15,998 bases of DNA from JBJXFK01 sp046155505 (GTDB lineage: Bacteria; Planctomycetota; Phycisphaerae; UBA1845; Fen-1342). Position 1 is the first letter of the stretch, and the number at the start of each line of letters is the position of its first letter. The notes beneath the pieces were generated by a model that was given only the letters and a program-made list of their open reading frames with translations, was not told where the DNA came from and made no database searches. Position numbers and translations under genes: made by a program. The stretch lies in the NCBI GenBank assembly GCA_046155505.1, contig JBJXFK010000122.1, forward strand, positions 1 through 15,998, in the 5' to 3' direction. Below, in pieces: positions 6,063-13,800 of the stretch.

Positions 6063-6847
6063 CGCTTATCGCATCCATGCGGTTCGCAGGTCCGCTCTTT
6101 TTGGATCGAGCGTAACGCCGCCCAGCATGAGTACCGGACGAAGAGTTCCTGCGACTTGTAATGAATATGCCAGTCCATCGGACTGCGATGCTCATCACGT
6201 TCAGACGCATATCTTCGAACATCGTCGAGGACATCGTCCTGGACGGCGTTGTAAACCCGCTGAAATTGCCAAACCGGGCGCGAACGCAACTCCTGCGCGG
6301 CGGGGGCGAAATCGGTCGCCTCACGCGAGGCCGCGGTCGGGTCGATCGTCGGCACATTTTGCCGCGATCCGGCCTCGTACCACTGCACGACCACGCCCAC
6401 GGCGGGTGGATCGTAGGGGTTGTATTCCGTGATCGCCATGACGATGCAGGCGCTCGCTCCGAAGTGCTCGGCGAGCGCGATCGCGTCGTCGGGCGTTTCG
6501 ATGCTGCGCTTGTTCATCGCCGTCAGCGCGGCGAGGGTGCGATTCACCGGAATCACCATTATTCCCGGAAAGTTCTGCAACTCGCTCGCGAGAATGTCCG
6601 TCACCTTGAGCGGATCAAAATCGCGGCTGTTGCTCAAATTCAACACCGGCGGAACAACCACCACTTCCGACGCCGACGAATCGGCGCGGTCCATCTCGGG
6701 GTCGCGTGTGGAATCCACACAGCCTTGCGTGACGCCGAAGATGAGTGCGCAGAGCGCGGTCATGGCCGACTGTTTCAGCCTTCTCGACCGTCGATCGCGA
6801 GGGGATCGTTCGACTGCCGAAGCGCGGAAGATGAGAGCCTGCAACAT
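6059..6847 (-). CDS. Putative lipoprotein with LpoB/TolB-N-like region
   Basis: Start ATG 6847 is set by a strong GGAGGGGG Shine-Dalgarno a few bases upstream; the frame is open much further but has no coding character there. The product is 262 aa. A basic stretch (RDRRSRRLKQ) precedes a hydrophobic segment ending VTQGC with C43, a weak lipobox, so lipid anchoring is likely but not certain. Residues about 60-155 (VVVPPVLNLSNS, DILASELQNFPGIMVIPVNRTL, ALAEHFGASACIVMAITEYNPYDPP) read like the alpha/beta fold shared by LpoB, CsgG-type and TolB N-terminal domains. Such proteins are periplasmic adaptors. The last 100 residues are charged and unassigned. The gene follows the TolB-like propeller gene by 260 bp and overlaps the 74-aa gene. 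Confidence 0.7.
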   Translation of the reverse strand: MLQALIFRASAVERSPRDRRSRRLKQSAMTALCALIFGVTQGCVDSTRDPEMDRADSSASEVVVVPPVLNLSNSRDFDPLKVTDILASELQNFPGIMVIPVNRTLAALTAMNKRSIETPDDAIALAEHFGASACIVMAITEYNPYDPPAVGVVVQWYEAGSRQNVPTIDPTAASREATDFAPAAQELRSRPVWQFQRVYNAVQDDVLDDVRRYASERDEHRSPMDWHIHYKSQELFVRYSCWAALRSIQKERTCEPHGCDKR

Positions 6848-6956
6848 ATTAGGCCCCCTCCAAAGGTCCGGCCAAGAAAATCGTGTCGGATGGGCCGAAA
6901 TGGCTAGTGTGCGGGGAAGGGGCCGAGGGGCAAGGAGCCCAGGGGCCGAGGGGTAG

Positions 6957-6973
6957 GGTGGGCATCGCCCACC
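6957..6973. repeat. GGTGGGC-ATC-GCCCACC hairpin
   Basis: This is a perfect 7-bp stem with a 3-nt loop. It is preceded by GGGTA and two GGGGCCGAGGGG repeats. Similar GGTGGGC...GCCCACC palindromes recur between genes of planctomycetes as far as I recall; only one copy is present in this window. Confidence 0.55.
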
Positions 6974-7016
6974 ATTTCTTGCTGGAGCACCGCGGCCCTC
7001 CGCGCTTTGTTCGGGC

Positions 7017-7068
7017 AGACACGCATGCCGACCCGAACCTCCGTCCGCATGGCACCCCGCATGGCACC
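7017..7068 (+). repeat. Imperfect palindrome, possible fourth member of the 4347-4548 repeat family
   Basis: CATGCCGAC (7024-7032) pairs with GTCCGCATG (7043-7051) with one mismatch around a 10-nt loop. The left flank AGACA and the right edge CATGGCAC resemble the AGACATG...CATGCCAC edges of the 4347 and 4509 copies, though the loop differs. A 12-bp tandem duplication (CCGCATGGCACC) overlaps the right arm. The relationship is an inference from the flanks. Confidence 0.4.
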
Positions 7069-7107
7069 CGCTGACAATCCACTTGAAAATGCTGATTATT
7101 CCCGCGT

Positions 7108-8340
7108 TCATTGCTTCCCATCGCGTCCGTGCGACACTTCGGCTCCCTGATTCACGCGCATCTGAGCCACCGCGCCAGGTTCCATTACGGCGGCTGCGGG
7201 CTGTTCGGATTGCTCGTCCGTCGGCGGCTGCACACCGTTTGGCGGCATGTGTTCGCCGCCGCCGGCCATTGCAACCGACCAGATATTTTCCACGCCCGCG
7301 CGGGTCGAGACGAAATACACCCGCCCGTCGCGCGACCAGACCGGGTTGAAAGCCGTCGCCGCCCCGTCGGTCAGTTTTTGTCGCACGCCGCTCCGCACGT
7401 CGACCGCCCACAGATCCGAGCCGCTCGGCGAATGATCCTCGCTCGGCGAATCGGGCAGCATGAGGCCGTAATTCACCGTGCAGCAGACGATCGTGTGCCC
7501 ATCGGGCGACCAGCGCGGCGCGATGACCGCGGCCGAGTCGCTATGCGCAACCTCGGTCGGGTTGCGTGCCTCGCTGCCGACCAGATCGATAGTCCAAACG
7601 CTGAACCAGCGCGTGCCGCGCTGGCGAGCGCGCTGAAACGCGATCCGCGAACCCTCGGGCGACCAATCCGGGAACAGGCCGTAGGCGAGGAATTTTCGCA
7701 CGCCGGGCTGATCGACGGCGAGCGTCCAGATTTCCCACTGCTGCGAGCGTTTGCCCCACACGCAAAACGCGACCTGCCGCCCGTCCGGCGACCAGCACGG
7801 TGCGATTTCGTCGCTGCCGTCGCGCGTCAGTTGCATGAGGTTTGTGCCGTCGAGATTGACCGTCCAAATGTCCCAGTTTCCCGTGCGATTCGAGCAAAAC
7901 GCGACGCGCTTGGCATCCGGGCTGAATCGCGGCTGCACGTCGTCGGCCGGGTCGCTGGTGAGCTGCGTAACGACGTAGCCCTCGGCCTGCTTGTAGTAAA
8001 TGTCAGGCCGCATGGCATGGGCGGTCGATGCGAACGCGAGCGTCTGGCCCTGGTTGGCGAGATCGGGGTCAAAGTCGCGACCGACAGTCGAGAACGTGTG
8101 CTGCGTGATGTTGGTCAGTAGGCGGTTCTCGAATTGCGGCGCGTCGGCTTCGAGGCGTTCGCCGAAGGCGTTGATGGCCGAGCCGCCGCGCGGTGCAGCC
8201 TGCTCGTCGGCGTTCGCGCCGCGGTCAGACGAAATCTCGCTGCGTCCGCTGCCGGCTTGTGAGCAGCCGACCAGCGGCGCGACGAGCGCGGCCGCGGCGA
8301 GAGCGAGCATGATGAACGGTGTAGGTGCGTGCTGTTTCAT
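7108..8340 (-). CDS. TolB-like beta-propeller lipoprotein
   Basis: The product is 410 aa from ATG 8340, chosen because it begins a clean lipoprotein signal: a long hydrophobic run ending LVGC with C26 as the lipidated residue. Residues about 27-65 are a flexible acidic linker. Then come five to six WD40-like (PD40) blades, visible as repeated SPDG/SPDA-x-x-V/I-A-F and D-I/L-W-x-V/L motifs: FSPDAKRVAFCSN, WSPDGRQVAFCVW, WSPEGSRIAFQ, WSPDGHTIVCC and WSRDGRVYFVSTRAG. This is the propeller of the TolB C-terminal domain, which in Tol-Pal docks with Pal and other envelope proteins. The TolB N-terminal domain is missing here, and the tail after the propeller is disordered. No tol or pal genes are present, so it is TolB-like rather than tolB. 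It is divergent from the gene at 8526. Confidence 0.85.
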   Translation of the reverse strand: MKQHAPTPFIMLALAAAALVAPLVGCSQAGSGRSEISSDRGANADEQAAPRGGSAINAFGERLEADAPQFENRLLTNITQHTFSTVGRDFDPDLANQGQTLAFASTAHAMRPDIYYKQAEGYVVTQLTSDPADDVQPRFSPDAKRVAFCSNRTGNWDIWTVNLDGTNLMQLTRDGSDEIAPCWSPDGRQVAFCVWGKRSQQWEIWTLAVDQPGVRKFLAYGLFPDWSPEGSRIAFQRARQRGTRWFSVWTIDLVGSEARNPTEVAHSDSAAVIAPRWSPDGHTIVCCTVNYGLMLPDSPSEDHSPSGSDLWAVDVRSGVRQKLTDGAATAFNPVWSRDGRVYFVSTRAGVENIWSVAMAGGGEHMPPNGVQPPTDEQSEQPAAAVMEPGAVAQMRVNQGAEVSHGRDGKQ

Positions 8341-8525
8341 GGTCAATCGTCCTAAGCGACCGGTGAAGCCCCGCTCCGCGCGGAGTCTCAGAAGTTGCAT
8401 CGACCAGCGCGGCTTGCATGGTGAGCAAGCAACGATTTTCGGTCGCGGCGGACGGATGGATTATCGGCAGGTCGGGCGGGGTGACTGTAGCGGCTGTGAT
8501 GTAAGTTGTTTGGTGTCAGATTGTT
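8341..8525. promoter_or_regulatory. Divergent intergenic region
   Basis: This 185-bp region lies between two divergently read genes and must supply both promoters. The stretch from about 8495 to 8525 is clearly less GC-rich than its surroundings, as expected for a promoter or leader. A small GCTTGC...GCAAGC hairpin (8412-8430) is also present. I cannot place -35 and -10 boxes with confidence. Confidence 0.4.
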
Positions 8526-9941
8526 ATGGCGGCGACTTATCGGCAGCCTAATGCGACGGCGTCGGAGAACTACGTCGCCATTACCGACTGCGGCAAGTAC
8601 GATGCGGTCATGTTCGCTCGGCAGATACCGGATGACTACTTTCCGCGCTGGCGGTGGCTGTGGCAAGTCCTTGCGCTGGCCATCGTGCTTTCTCTCACAC
8701 TTGTGGTGATGTGGCAGGGAACTGCCTGGGAAACGCACCGGCGTTTGGTCGCCGTGATCGGTAGCTTGCGCGAAGCAGGTGAGCCGGTGACGATCGCCGA
8801 TCGGTCAGTGGCGCTAAGCACGTCGATCGACAGCGAGGATGCGGAAATCAGGAATGCCTACGCGGCAGGTGTGAAACGGCTCAATCGTCGATTCTTCGCG
8901 GAAATTGTGACGCATCGAGGATGGGTCATTCTTGAGCAAGTCGAAGAGCTACTCGCCGAGACCGCCGACGCCAGGGTACGTATACGGCTTGCAATCGAAG
9001 CCGGTCGACCGCTTTGGGCTACGCACAATTCAAGCCCCCCCGCTCACGCCGAGGGCGTGCTGGCGCTTCAGTTCGTAGCGATTGACGCCGCGCGGTGCAA
9101 CAACGACGTCGAGGAAGCAGTCCGTGAAATACGGCTTACACAGCACATTCTCGACGATGTCTGTCGTGGGCCGTCGAGCGTCCTCTCACATATCGTCGCA
9201 TACCGTTGGAGCGTTGCGCTGCACGACCGGCTCGCACGCATCGCGCTAACGGCGAACTTGGGCGAATTTCCGTCGGTCGATTTGCTTCTCTCCGAACAGG
9301 TTGCTCGGTTGCTCGATGAACGACGTACACGCGACCGATGGCGCGAGATGATCATCGGCGAACGCGCCGAATTCTTGGACGAGATTGCGTCATCAACCGG
9401 CATCGGTGCGGAAATCACTTCTCCGCCGCACTTCGCTCCGGCTATCGATTCGATTCGGGGGCGACGGGCCGCGCTGGATTACTTGTCGTACACATCCACG
9501 CTGTTGAACCAGAGTGAGCTCAACGACTACGAACGGGTTGAGGCAGCCGTTCCCGTCTTCCCGGAGGCACGGAATCGCGCGGAACGTCTCACTCAATCAC
9601 TGAGCGCGATCGTCATACCGCATTTCAATGCGTATTGGGGCGTTGCTCCCTTGGCAGAGAATCGATGCGCTGCGATCGCAATCGCAGCTGCACAGTACTT
9701 CCGTGATCATGGTCAGTACCCGGTCACCGCTTACGACTTGGTACCGGAGTACCTGCCCATTGTTCCATCCGATCCGTTCTCCTCGGCTCAATCCACATTC
9801 TCGTTCGTCGAGACATGCACCGCGCTCGAGATCCGTGGAGCCGTTATCGAAGCCCGCCGCCGCACCAAGGACGAGATCGACCAGGTATGGATTTCACTTC
9901 CAAAAGCCCCCTTGGCCGAGTGTGTAGAAAACGACGAGTGA
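8526..9941 (+). CDS. Membrane-anchored protein of unknown function with pilin-like C-terminal segment
   Basis: The product is 471 aa from ATG 8526; ATG 8610 would give 443 aa and puts the membrane segment closer to the start. Neither has a clear Shine-Dalgarno, so the start is open. One transmembrane helix (WLWQVLALAIVLSLTLVVMW, about residues 44-63) is preceded by charged residues, leaving most of the protein outside the cytoplasm. A mostly helical region follows, beginning LREAGEPVTIADRS. Near the C-terminus, AIAAAQYFRDHGQYPVTAYDLVPEYLP and PSDPFS match a pattern seen in type II secretion pseudopilins and in many planctomycete proteins. I recognise this as a planctomycete-type hypothetical protein without known function. 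Its last 48 bp overlap the convergent gene. Confidence 0.75.
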   Translation: MAATYRQPNATASENYVAITDCGKYDAVMFARQIPDDYFPRWRWLWQVLALAIVLSLTLVVMWQGTAWETHRRLVAVIGSLREAGEPVTIADRSVALSTSIDSEDAEIRNAYAAGVKRLNRRFFAEIVTHRGWVILEQVEELLAETADARVRIRLAIEAGRPLWATHNSSPPAHAEGVLALQFVAIDAARCNNDVEEAVREIRLTQHILDDVCRGPSSVLSHIVAYRWSVALHDRLARIALTANLGEFPSVDLLLSEQVARLLDERRTRDRWREMIIGERAEFLDEIASSTGIGAEITSPPHFAPAIDSIRGRRAALDYLSYTSTLLNQSELNDYERVEAAVPVFPEARNRAERLTQSLSAIVIPHFNAYWGVAPLAENRCAAIAIAAAQYFRDHGQYPVTAYDLVPEYLPIVPSDPFSSAQSTFSFVETCTALEIRGAVIEARRRTKDEIDQVWISLPKAPLAECVENDE

Positions 9942-10721
9942 GGCGAAAGCCGTCGCAGGAATTCCAACCGCGATTAGCGCAGCGATTCCCATGATCGTGA
10001 CGAGCGACAGCAAAGTATGCGCGTTCGCGAGCAAGCGCGATCGCAACGCCCTCGCGGCGATTGCGGCGAGCTCTACCAGCCAGAGCATCGGCAATATCGC
10101 CACGCACGTGAACGAGGTGAATATCGCAATCAAGCTGCGGTCGTTTCCGGAGCGCCAGGAGTACGGCAGCGCCACGGCGAGGGTTATCAGCAATGGCGAA
10201 ATCGCAAGCGATCCAATCGAATAAATGCTCAAGATTCGAATGCGCGTTGCAAGTAGTCGCGACACGCCCGCGCCAAAGATAAGCGCCGCGCACGCCTCGC
10301 TCTGGTAACGCAACGCCATCAAAAAACACACTCCGCATAGCACGATGAACCAAACGCCGTAGTCCGCGTGCAGGGATCGCGCTCCTTCCGCGTCGAGCAT
10401 CCACATCCCCAGCCACCCAATCCCCATCGCCAGCGCCACAAACCCCAGCGTCATCCGCCGAAACGCCGCCGCCTCGCGATAGCTCACCGGCTTGGCCACT
10501 TCGCGCAAAAACTCCTTGCGCCGCGCGATCACCTGCCACACCGTTTGCCAGTATGCCCGCCAGACGCCGATCTCGCGCCGGTTGACCCACGGGATCACCG
10601 AGCGGTTCTCGCGGATGAACGTGATGTCGAGCCCGCATTCCGGACAGCGATCCGACGAAATTCCGCGCAGGCTGTAGCCGCAATCCGGGCAGAGCAGTGA
10701 ATCGTCATACACGTCGGCCAT
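9894..10721 (-). CDS. Zinc-ribbon multi-pass membrane protein
   Basis: The product is 275 aa from ATG 10721; the Shine-Dalgarno is not obvious. The N-terminus has a double CxxC zinc ribbon, C11-P-D-C14 and C26-P-E-C29, in the form CPDCGYSLRGI...RCPECG. A charged stretch (residues 33-85) follows, then about five hydrophobic segments starting MTLGFVALAMGIGWLGMWML and ending LVTIMGIAALIAVGIPATAF. Proteins with this layout are abundant in planctomycetes and have no assigned function; the ribbon should sit in the cytoplasm. The 3' end overlaps the convergent gene tail-to-tail. A strong terminator lies just upstream, so this gene should have its own promoter in the short gap. Confidence 0.82.
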   Translation of the reverse strand: MADVYDDSLLCPDCGYSLRGISSDRCPECGLDITFIRENRSVIPWVNRREIGVWRAYWQTVWQVIARRKEFLREVAKPVSYREAAAFRRMTLGFVALAMGIGWLGMWMLDAEGARSLHADYGVWFIVLCGVCFLMALRYQSEACAALIFGAGVSRLLATRIRILSIYSIGSLAISPLLITLAVALPYSWRSGNDRSLIAIFTSFTCVAILPMLWLVELAAIAARALRSRLLANAHTLLSLVTIMGIAALIAVGIPATAFASLVVFYTLGQGGFWK

Positions 10722-10744
10722 GCGGCGAATGGTAGCCGCAAGGG

Positions 10745-10791
10745 AAAAAACAGCACCGCCGACGACAAGCCTTGGCTCATCGTCGGCGGTG
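10745..10791 (-). terminator. Intrinsic terminator of the dockerin protein gene
   Basis: On the minus strand a perfect 12-bp GC-rich stem (10791-10780 with 10765-10754) is followed by GCTG and six T residues (complement of AAAAAA at 10745-10750). The loop contains a further AGCC/GGCT pairing. It lies 66 nt after the stop of the 1397-aa gene and insulates the zinc-ribbon gene downstream. Confidence 0.88.
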
Positions 10792-10856
10792 TACTGGGGT
10801 ACGACTCTTGCGTCACGAATCAGGCGGCAATGCGGCCCGCCCGATACGCGTTTCGC

Positions 10857-13800
10857 TTACAGACCGAAGTTGGCCAGCAGCGTAGCGAGGTCGGTCAGGT
10901 TGACCACGTTGTCGCCGTTGAAGTCGGCACCGGCAATGTAGCCGGCATCGCCCTGCGACAGACCGAACGACGCGAGAAGCTGCGCCAGGTCGGTCAGATC
11001 AACGTCGCCGTCACCGTCCACGTCGCCCGGAAGCGCCGGAGCGCCGCTGCGGAGCAGAACGTCCATGCGAATCGGACGGGTGATGTCGATGATCGGAGCG
11101 CGAACCTGAGCCACCGACGAGGTCGTCAGGCGGATCCAGCGCGACGCATCGGTGTCCTTCCAGAACCAGATGAGCTCCTGCGACTTGCCGCCGTTGCCTT
11201 CGGCGTCGCTGGTGATGCTGCTGCTGGGCAGCGGAGCGAGGTTGCCCGAGGTGGAACCCGAGAACGTCGGCTCCTGGAACAGCGCTTCGGTTCCGACGGT
11301 GAAGCCGTCGAAATTGGTGATCGTGAAGTCGCTGCCGCCCGCGCCCGCACCCACGTTGACGACGTTGTCAACGTACATGGTGTAGGTGCCGCTGCTGCGA
11401 TCGGCGCTGGCCGCGTTGACCGAGATCGCGAGGTGCTCGAGCACGCCGCGCGTTCCGGTGATCGCGTTGTCGCCAGCCGAGAAGCTGAGGATCGGATCAG
11501 TCGCCGGGTCGAACTCGACGGTCTGCCACGAATTCGACGGGCTGATGGCCACGCCCTGCGGCGCGCCACTTACCGCCGAAGCCGCACCGATCCATTCGAT
11601 TGCTCCGGTGCCGCCGCCCGGCGTACCGAGCGGGCCGACATCACCGGTCTCGCGCACGCCGATGGCCAGCAGAATGTCGCCGTTGCCCGCGCCGACTTCG
11701 AGAGCCGCACCGGTCTCGCTGCCGTTGGCATTGGTCACGCGAGCGCGGATGCGCTCCAGGTGAACCAGCGCGCGGCTCAGATTCATCGTCACCTGGCCGT
11801 TCGGCGGAATCGGACCCGCAAACGTGCCGATGACGGCGTTCGTGCCGTCGATCACTTGCACCAGAGTGACGTTCGACTCGATGTTCGTCACGAGCACTTG
11901 CGTATCGCCGTCCTCGATCGGAGCCGTGAGAATCGGCGTGCTCGGCGGACGCGAGCCGAAGCGGACCGGACCACGCTCGATGCAGAAATCGTCGTAGTTA
12001 CCGGTGATGTTGTTGGCCACGCCCGGACCGACGCGCGCCCGGTCATAGCCTGAAGTAATGGCGGTCTGCGTGATGTTCTTGGCCGCCAGCTTGCCGTCGA
12101 CATACACGTCGATGCCCGCCGTGCCCTTGTGAACGACTGTGAACACGTGCCAGCCGATCGTGCGCTGCGGCGCGTCGAACAGGGTCAGATTGATCCAGTT
12201 CGGACCGCCGTTGCCGACGCAACGGAACTGATACACGTTTGCATTCGCCGGTGTCGCCAGATTGGAGAGGCCGACGTGCATGAAGTTGAAGCCGGTGACC
12301 TGGTCGTTAACCTGCGCGAAGATGTTGCCACCCGTCGCGCCCGGACCAAAGGCATCGTAGACGTTTACATTCCAAACCATCGGGTTGATCGCGGTTGGAA
12401 TCTGATCAGGAATGTTCTGAGCCGCGCGCTGGTTCGCCGCCGCATTGAACAGCGACGCCGTTCCGCCCGCGGTCGAGTTGCGGTCCGTCACATAAGCCGG
12501 ACGACCACCTGCCGGAACATCGAGCGGCCACGCGGCCTGATAGGCTGCATCGCCGGATTCGAAGCTATCGCACAGAATCGGCGTCACGACGCTCGTCGTA
12601 ACCGTCTCAACCGGCGACGGGGCCGACTCGACACCCGCCGAGCGCTGAATCGCGACGATCGTATCGCCCGCGACCAGACCGCTGACCGGCACGTTCGCGA
12701 ACGTCACGCCGGGCGTGACCGCCAAGGTGTGATCAGTCGTACCGTTCTGGCGAATGATGACCGTGTCGATGGTCGGGAACAGGCCCTGCACCCGCACGGT
12801 CGCTGACGCATCCGACGGGGCGGCGTAGATCACCGGGGCCGGGAAGCCGACGGTGACGGCGGCCGACGGATCGCTGGTCGCGCCGTTGACCGTCTGCGTC
12901 GCGCGCAGAACGTCGCCGTTGGCCAACGCGATGTTCATCGTCACGTTGACGCTCGCGCCCGCCGGAGCGGCCGATGCGGTGTCGATCACGACGTTCGCAC
13001 GAGTCAGCGTAACGCTGACAAGCGACGCGGTGGCGAACTGCACGTTCGACGCGTTGTTGACCGTGACCGACGTACCGCCCGGCGGCGTAGGCGAAAGCAC
13101 GGACGGCGGTGACGGACGAGCCGCAACCGCACGCGGATAGGCGAAATCACTCTCGACGGCGGCGATGGTCTGCTTGGCCGATACCGAATCGCCGGCGACA
13201 AGCGTCAGGCCGGTGAAGTCAGTGGTCGTGCCGCTCGGAACGACCGGCGAACCAACCGCGACGCCGTTCACATAGAGCTGAACAGCGGTCGCCGTGGCGT
13301 CGTTGGTGATGCGCACGCCGGTCTGATTGCCGGCCAGCGGAGCGCCGACGACCGGTAGGGCAGTCGTGTTGGTCGATTGCTCGCGGGCGAGGATGCGCCA
13401 ACGCATGGTCACGCCGTCATCGGTGAAGTCAGGGCTGGTGTTACACGACAGGCCGATGTTGTAGTAGAGGCCGAGACCTTCAGTGCCCGCAGTCGGGAAC
13501 GTGACGGTGACGCGCTGCGCCTGCGTGCCATCGAAGCTGGCGCGTACGTCGGGCAACGACGTAAAGCCGGCTTGCACGGTGCTTTGACCGCGCACGTTGC
13601 CCAGGTAGTTGGTCGCCGCTTCGAAGCTGTTCACCACGCCGATCACGTTGTTGCCGCTATCGAGGATTTCGATGGCGTCTATGAACAATTCGAACGGACC
13701 GGTATTCGGGAAGTTGTTGCTGGTGATCCAAACGCTGTCGATCGACCAATTGCCGCCAGCCGCCTGATCGAGCGCGCCGTTGCCACCCAGCCACGGGATG

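Larger units (their letters stand above)
6848..7107. other. Gene-free spacer with several small repeats
   Basis: This 260-bp gap lies between two minus-strand lipoprotein genes. It contains GGGGCCGAGGGG twice (6919-6930 and 6942-6953), a GGTGGGC-ATC-GCCCACC hairpin (6957-6973), an imperfect hairpin at 7024-7051 and the 12-bp tandem CCGCATGGCACC (7045-7056 and 7057-7068). No gene is supported. The hairpins may end the upstream transcript or process a shared one. Confidence 0.6.

Noticed and set aside
7111..8121. 336-codon plus-strand frame
   Set aside because: It is antisense to the TolB-like propeller gene, whose lipobox and blades are clear.
10830..12053. 407-codon plus-strand frame
   Set aside because: It is antisense to the dockerin protein gene, rich in Arg/Ala/Val as expected for a shadow of GC-rich coding DNA, and has no family features.
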